Source of the DNA: Formivibrio sp.
Lineage (GTDB): Bacteria > Pseudomonadota > Gammaproteobacteria > Burkholderiales > Chitinibacteraceae
Assembly (NCBI GenBank): GCA_031291275.1
Contig: JARLJJ010000669.1
Span: 1-39,879 of the forward strand
Length of the DNA stretch: 39,879 nucleotides
Direction: 5' to 3'
Notes under the pieces: generated by a model
Seen by the model: only the letters and a program-made list of their open reading frames with translations
What the model was told of the DNA's origin: nothing
Database searches by the model: none
Made by a program: the position numbers and the translations under genes
Shown: positions 35,910 through 39,879 of the stretch, piece by piece
Layout: every line of letters starts with the position of its first letter
Numbering within the stretch: the stretch's first letter is position 1

Positions 35910-36257
35910 ATGTCGAGCAAAGTGGGGGCAGTTGCACTGGCGGCTGTATTTTTCTTGGCAGTTGGCGCCTCGGCGGCTGACACGAGCGGTCCTTTGTCGG
36001 ATGGCAAGGCAGCAGGCTTGAAGGACGCTGTGTCGTATCACGGCGTAAATTATGCGCCCTATCTTTTGCTGGCTTCCGTCGGGACGTTCGCGGGCTTGGC
36101 TGCTAGCCAGGGTGGCGGCGCGGTTGGCGGCTGCGTAGGTCTTTCGGGCTGCACGCCCCCGACGGTGACGACGACAGTTTTGCCGCCGCCCACGACGACG
36201 ACCACCACTACGAGGACAACCACGACCACAACGACTACGTCGAGCAGTTCGCACTAA
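35910..36257 (+). CDS. YjbE/GfcA-like small secreted Thr-rich protein
   Basis: A 115-residue protein with a clear signal peptide (KVGAVALAAVFFLAVGASAA-DT, cleavage about residue 22), a Gly/Ala-rich middle (LASVGTFAGLAASQGGGAVGG) and a C-terminal tail PPP, seven Thr, Arg, eight Thr, four Ser, His. E. coli YjbE and GfcA are short secreted proteins with the same plan, each ending in a Thr-rich tail, and belong to exopolysaccharide operons. The presence of yjbF- and yjbH-like genes 100 bp away supports the call. ATG at 35910 is preceded by GAGG at 35897-35900, nine bases upstream. Thr codons are mixed (ACG, ACC, ACA, ACT), so it is not a simple DNA repeat. Confidence 0.75.
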   Translation: MSSKVGAVALAAVFFLAVGASAADTSGPLSDGKAAGLKDAVSYHGVNYAPYLLLASVGTFAGLAASQGGGAVGGCVGLSGCTPPTVTTTVLPPPTTTTTTTRTTTTTTTTSSSSH

Positions 36258-36290
36258 GTCTTTGGTCTAAGGTTCTCATGTGACTGTTGA

Positions 36291-36316
36291 AAATAGGGGC
36301 CGCTTGGCCCCTATTT
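36291..36316. terminator. Strong hairpin, bidirectional terminator between convergent genes
   Basis: Perfect 11-base inverted repeat AAATAGGGGCC / GGCCCCTATTT with a 4-base GCTT loop. It lies 33 bases after the YjbE-like stop and 38 bases before the YjbF-like stop on the other strand. A GC-rich core flanked by A and T runs suits both directions. Confidence 0.85.
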
Positions 36317-36353
36317 GCATTTCTACGACAGCACCATCGAGGCGTTGGTACCG

Positions 36354-37013
36354 TTAAGCTGGCCGACGGAATATTTCGGTGTGGAGCGCTTCAAGGTCGG
36401 GGTGTACGTGCTGAATGGCGCGCCAGACAAAGCCGCTATCAGGACTTTTCCAGTAGATATTCTGAAATTGCCAATCACTTGCGCGGACACGCGCGGAGCA
36501 ATGCTCAACGAAGCGAGTCGTTTTTAGCGCCTTGCCCAGTATGTCGATCGTTTCTTCGCCAGCGGATTTGCTTTCGCAGGTAACGGGAACGGAATAGGCC
36601 CCTATATCCGGAAAATCGGCTGCCCAATGGGTCTCCACTGAGCCATCGCGAGATAGCGCCGTGGTCACAAGGGTGAAGTTCGCCAGGTCGTGGCCAAAGC
36701 CAACGGTGCGAATGATTCGGCCATCACGTGTCGACAGGCTTATGTGGGCCGCCGATGTCCAGAGCAGGCTCTCTTCCGTGTTAGTCGCCAAAACGACAAT
36801 CCTTTCGTCGCCGTCACCGATCCGTATACCCATTGATGCATAAGGCGTCGCAGCAGCCTGCTCGAGGGTCACGCGATGCGCGGAAAAGGACGCTAAGCTG
36901 TAGTCGTAGACCGACGTGATGTCGCTACCGAGGTGCATACCGGAGCAGCCCCCGAGAAAACACGCGCCAACGACCAACAGCCCACGCGCAGAATTATGGA
37001 TCTGCAATCTCAT
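36354..37013 (-). CDS. yjbF: YjbF/GfcB-like outer-membrane lipoprotein
   Basis: A 219-residue lipoprotein: basic start MRLQIHNSARG, hydrophobic core LLVVGACFLGGC with lipobox Cys at residue 23, then SGMHLGSDITSVYDYSLASF. Further landmarks typical of the family: PYASMGIRIGDGDERIVVLATN, LLWTSAAHISLSTRDGRIIRTVGF, and near the end VRASDWQFQNIYWKSPDSGFVWRA. YjbF (GfcB/YmcC) proteins work with YjbH in exopolysaccharide or capsule export. The ATG at 37013 has AAGGA seven bases upstream and lies inside the end of yjbH (20 bp overlap), which indicates translational coupling; the frame is open upstream to 37082 but those residues precede the signal peptide. Confidence 0.88.
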   Translation of the reverse strand: MRLQIHNSARGLLVVGACFLGGCSGMHLGSDITSVYDYSLASFSAHRVTLEQAAATPYASMGIRIGDGDERIVVLATNTEESLLWTSAAHISLSTRDGRIIRTVGFGHDLANFTLVTTALSRDGSVETHWAADFPDIGAYSVPVTCESKSAGEETIDILGKALKTTRFVEHCSARVRASDWQFQNIYWKSPDSGFVWRAIQHVHPDLEALHTEIFRRPA

Positions 37014-39459
37014 CAAGGTGTCCTTTAAGGTCGCCAACACTCGTATCGAGCGTTGCATCATAGAGACCATCGTCGCCACCAAGGCGCTGGCCGCCGTCCC
37101 GCGTCAACGAACTGAGGTGCATGTCGTAGAATGATTGGCTGAATATCGGCAGGCCCCATTGCAGCGGGATGTGAATAATGATGCCTTTATCGAAACTGCC
37201 TTCGCCGAAACGGCTGGCGGAAACGTTAGTGAATGTCGCCCAACCACCGATCTGTATGCCGCCTGCAAAGCGCCGTGTAATTTCAAGCGTAGCGCCTCTA
37301 TCTCCGGCCAGATACTGCCCTACATGGACAGCGAAGTTCAGATTATACCATGGCGATGCGTAATAGGCTGTCACATGCCCTGTGAAGACTTTGTAGTTTT
37401 GCAGCGCAAAGAGGCGATGAAATTCGCGCTGCCAAACCTCCCAAACATCCGCTCCGAAGGCAAAGCGGCTGTTTTGCGGGCGCCATAACAGTTGCCCACC
37501 GACACCGGCGAACATGTCTTCCAGCAAGCCGCCACGCACTTCAAAAAAGACGTTCGGTTTAAGCCGGCCACGATAATTGATATCCAGCCCAGAGATGCCA
37601 TACTTTCCGTGGTTGGTGTATTCCAGAGTGTCGCTGCGCACATGAGGCAGGAGACTGTCAGACAGGCGGGCGAAGCTATAATTGGTCCAGATTGTCCCTG
37701 TTCCCTCGACTTCGATGTTCAAACCTGGCGCCAGACGCAGCAGGGCCTCTGCATCGCCATAGAGCATGAACTCGATGGGATCATCTGGGTCAAACAGACG
37801 TTGTGTCAGTTTAGGAGAGAGGGAATAAGTCAAGACTGGATAGTTGCCCGACACGTCTGAAGAATAAAGAGCAGGATTGTGCATCGGCGCTGGCGCGATA
37901 CCGATTGCGCTTCCTGATTGCGCGCTGGCGATATGGCGCTCCATGCTGCTGCGCGTGACGGTGATCATTTGGGACGGAACGCCCAAATTCGCCGGGATCA
38001 GATGGAATATCTCGATTGATGCCGGGGCATCTTTCATCAAGATCCTGGTAACGCGCCCCGCGGCTTCGGCTTGGCTGAGATAGCGATAGTTTTCATAATA
38101 GAGCCATATCTCGGCCGGTTTTATTGTCATTCCCGAAAACAACATAGATTGCGCGTTCAGGTCGATCTTGAGTGTGTCCTCCAACAGCTTGGTCGCACTG
38201 CTGTCCAAGCGTCCGTCCGTCAGGAGCGCAATTTTGGGGGAATTGACGGAACAGACTGTGGCTACACCTTTTGGGTTTTCCAGATCGCTCACCGCGACGG
38301 TCGTGATCCGAGCGTTCTTAACGCGCACGATCTCGGCATAGGTCGAGCATTGTTGGTCTGGTTGTCCGGTCATGCGGGCGTTAATGACGATCGATGTGCC
38401 TTCGACTTCCGCGCCGCGCACGCCTCGGCCCTCGCTCATGAGGGCTTGAGTCAATTCCAAGCTGCCGAGGTTGGCACTTGTATCGACCCATGGTTCGGTG
38501 CTCTTGCGCCAAACGTGTTGCACCTCGCCTTGCCGGAGGGCTTCCAGCGATGCCTGTCGTTGTTCATCGGTGCGGCTAACAGCTGTCGGTACGGGCGGGC
38601 CAATTCTGAGGGCGCTTGGAATGGCCGAATTGGCGTCTGACGTCACCGTTATGACGGCCCCATATGTCGAGCCGTAAAGCCAGCCGCCCTTGATCTGGAA
38701 ATTGGAATCGAGGCCATAGGACACGCCAAGGTTCACCGGGGAGCGGACCTTCAAGCCACGCGGAAAGGCGCCTTCCGTGACGTAGCGGTCACTGCTGTAT
38801 TCGGCGACTAAACGCAGGCCTTCCAGAGGCGTGTCCCACTGCAGGCCACCAAAAACACCTGTCTTTGGGCCGCGGAAAAAATTCTTTAAATCGAACTGCC
38901 CCGTATTAAAGGCCTGTCCCCGTGTGTTGAAGGACGGAATAATTACGCCGATGGGGTTCGGTAGAGTGCCGGTACTGGCGAGTCGCCCCCACCCAAGACC
39001 CGCGGTTATATCCACCGGGCCAACGTGCTTGCTGGCAACAACATATTCTGAGCCGTATACGCCGGTGCCGAGAACGTCCCGCAGGCCGATGGAGACATCG
39101 GCAAAGTCGTCTTTCTCGTTTAGTAGACGGGCCTTTGCACCAAAGCTGCGATCATAGAATACATTATAACCCTCCCACCACGCAGCGCGCGAATAGCGAA
39201 AGGACGTGTCCAGCCAGGGCAAAGCCTGAAAGAACACCGCAAAACGCTGGTAGTTGCCGGTGTCCCCGACATTAAAGCCAAACGAGCCGTCAGGCGCCAC
39301 GTGGGCCGAGGGCATCTCGAGCAATCCCACCTCGCCAAAGGAATTGCGCCCTCCGTCCGAATACGTATCGGCGCCATAAGCGGCAACCGAGGTGAGGAAT
39401 GTTGCGGCAAGAGCCAATCGGCCAGATCGATGGGCGACGCCTCTGGCCTTTCTGTGCAC
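36994..39459 (-). CDS. yjbH: YjbH/GfcD-like outer-membrane beta-barrel protein
   Basis: A protein of about 820 residues with a signal peptide (HRKARGVAHRSGR then LALAATFLTSVAAYG-AD). The mature start has FGEVGLLEMPSAHVAPDGSFGF and QRFAVFFQALPWLDTSFRYS, diagnostic of YjbH. Long amphipathic beta-strand repeats, DRYVTEGAFPRGLKVRSPVNLG and GLDINYRGRLKPNVFFEVRGG, suggest a beta-barrel. The C-terminus repeats the fold and ends in LPIFSQSFYDM and a soluble tail. Inferred role: outer-membrane part of a polysaccharide export or anchoring system with YjbF. Start is uncertain: GTG at 39459 (chosen for a normal signal peptide), GTG at 39480, or TTG at 39546; none has a strong ribosome-binding site. Downstream of galU and overlapping yjbF. 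Confidence 0.88.
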   Translation of the reverse strand: MHRKARGVAHRSGRLALAATFLTSVAAYGADTYSDGGRNSFGEVGLLEMPSAHVAPDGSFGFNVGDTGNYQRFAVFFQALPWLDTSFRYSRAAWWEGYNVFYDRSFGAKARLLNEKDDFADVSIGLRDVLGTGVYGSEYVVASKHVGPVDITAGLGWGRLASTGTLPNPIGVIIPSFNTRGQAFNTGQFDLKNFFRGPKTGVFGGLQWDTPLEGLRLVAEYSSDRYVTEGAFPRGLKVRSPVNLGVSYGLDSNFQIKGGWLYGSTYGAVITVTSDANSAIPSALRIGPPVPTAVSRTDEQRQASLEALRQGEVQHVWRKSTEPWVDTSANLGSLELTQALMSEGRGVRGAEVEGTSIVINARMTGQPDQQCSTYAEIVRVKNARITTVAVSDLENPKGVATVCSVNSPKIALLTDGRLDSSATKLLEDTLKIDLNAQSMLFSGMTIKPAEIWLYYENYRYLSQAEAAGRVTRILMKDAPASIEIFHLIPANLGVPSQMITVTRSSMERHIASAQSGSAIGIAPAPMHNPALYSSDVSGNYPVLTYSLSPKLTQRLFDPDDPIEFMLYGDAEALLRLAPGLNIEVEGTGTIWTNYSFARLSDSLLPHVRSDTLEYTNHGKYGISGLDINYRGRLKPNVFFEVRGGLLEDMFAGVGGQLLWRPQNSRFAFGADVWEVWQREFHRLFALQNYKVFTGHVTAYYASPWYNLNFAVHVGQYLAGDRGATLEITRRFAGGIQIGGWATFTNVSASRFGEGSFDKGIIIHIPLQWGLPIFSQSFYDMHLSSLTRDGGQRLGGDDGLYDATLDTSVGDLKGHLDEIADP

Positions 39460-39621
39460 AACAGCCGTCAACTCTGACACGGCAAACCGTTGAGGCGCCC
39501 CTTTGCCCAGAACCAGAATAGCAACCTCCCCACCGAACTTATCCAACCTTACAAACGCTACTCACCATGAAAATTTGCGTACGACAAATCTCCAAATTTC
39601 TCCAATCTGCTTTGCCGTGGC

Positions 39622-39879
39622 TCAATAGTTGAGGTTCTTCAGGATCTCCCGCAGTGCCGGCGCAATATCCGGACGCTGAAGCCCGACAGCAATATTGGCG
39701 TGTAGGAAGCCAACCTTGTCGCCGCAGTCATAGCGCGCGCAGGTGGTCTCCACCGCATGGAAGGGCATATGCCCAATCAATTTCGCCATAGCATCGGTCA
39801 GCTGAATCTCGTTGCCTGCACCGCGCTCCTGAGCGTCGAGGACGCCAAAAATTTCGGGCTGCAGGATGTAACGACCGAT
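39622..39879 (-). CDS. galU: UTP-glucose-1-phosphate uridylyltransferase, C-terminal part (start lies beyond the window)
   Basis: The last 85 residues are visible: GRYILQPEIFGVL, RGAGNEIQLTDAMAKL, RYDCGDKVGFLHANIAVGL, and the C-terminal LREILKNLNY. These are the usual GalU C-terminal landmarks, including the QLTDA and DCGDK segments. GalU makes UDP-glucose, the donor for glucose-containing polymers and the source of UDP-galactose and UDP-glucuronate. It ends about 160 bp before the chosen yjbH start (75 bp before the longest possible one), on the same strand, so galU-yjbH-yjbF may form one transcript. Confidence 0.95.
   Translation of the reverse strand: MGRYILQPEIFGVLDAQERGAGNEIQLTDAMAKLIGHMPFHAVETTCARYDCGDKVGFLHANIAVGLQRPDIAPALREILKNLNY

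Noticed and set aside
35313-36254. Minus-strand open frame of 313 codons
   Set aside because: It runs antisense through the YjbE-like gene, where Thr codons keep the opposite strand open, has an Arg/Cys-rich N-terminus, no recognisable motif and no good start. A shorter version from 35777 cannot be excluded but lacks support.
1-39879. CRISPR array, prophage, restriction or defence system
   Set aside because: No regularly spaced repeats, phage structural genes or nuclease/toxin motifs were seen; all recognised genes fit polysaccharide biosynthesis or housekeeping.

Overview
The window looks like a chromosomal segment of an alphaproteobacterium. This rests on the general look of the proteins, a GC-rich flanking tgt gene and a Yjb/Gfc-type export module, so the taxonomic guess is moderate only. 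It is almost entirely a large exopolysaccharide or capsule biosynthesis locus of the Wzx/Wzy-dependent type, bounded by housekeeping or precursor genes: a partial tgt (queuine tRNA-ribosyltransferase) at the left edge and a partial galU (UTP-glucose-1-phosphate uridylyltransferase) at the right edge.

Left and centre (about 1.0-25.4 kb, mostly + strand): a GT4-like glycosyltransferase, a polysaccharide pyruvyl transferase, a WzxC-type flippase (- strand), a GT34-like glycosyltransferase, a WcaI-like glycosyltransferase, two overlapping SDR genes (one RmlB-like 4,6-dehydratase), a GT4 enzyme, a probable Wzy polymerase, a CgeB-like glycosyltransferase, another GT4 enzyme, a methyltransferase and another GT4 enzyme. 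A tight run follows: chain-length regulator 1, GT4, WcaF-like acetyltransferase, GT2, then rfbF-rfbG-rfbC-like-SDR (a CDP-6-deoxyhexose module), then chain-length regulator 2. Many of these genes overlap by a few bases or are separated by a few bases, indicating co-transcription.

Right (about 25.5-35 kb, - strand): a GT2 enzyme, an OafA-type acyltransferase, two FkbM methyltransferases, a second Wzx flippase, a decayed IS3-family element, and the initiating polyprenyl-phosphate sugar transferase (WbaP/ExoY type). Two stretches of about 1 kb here hold no recognisable gene.

Far right (about 35.9-39.6 kb): a YjbE/GfcA-like secreted Thr-rich small protein (+) faces a yjbH-yjbF pair (-) across a strong hairpin terminator, next to galU.

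Working model: GalU and the RfbFG-type enzymes supply nucleotide sugars. The WbaP-type enzyme loads the first sugar on the lipid carrier and about ten glycosyltransferases build the repeat unit. Pyruvyl, acetyl/acyl and methyl groups are added, Wzx flips the unit, Wzy polymerises it, and the two kinase-less PCP proteins set chain length. The Yjb proteins probably act in envelope passage or surface display. No Wza-type outer-membrane channel and no BY-kinase is visible in the window.
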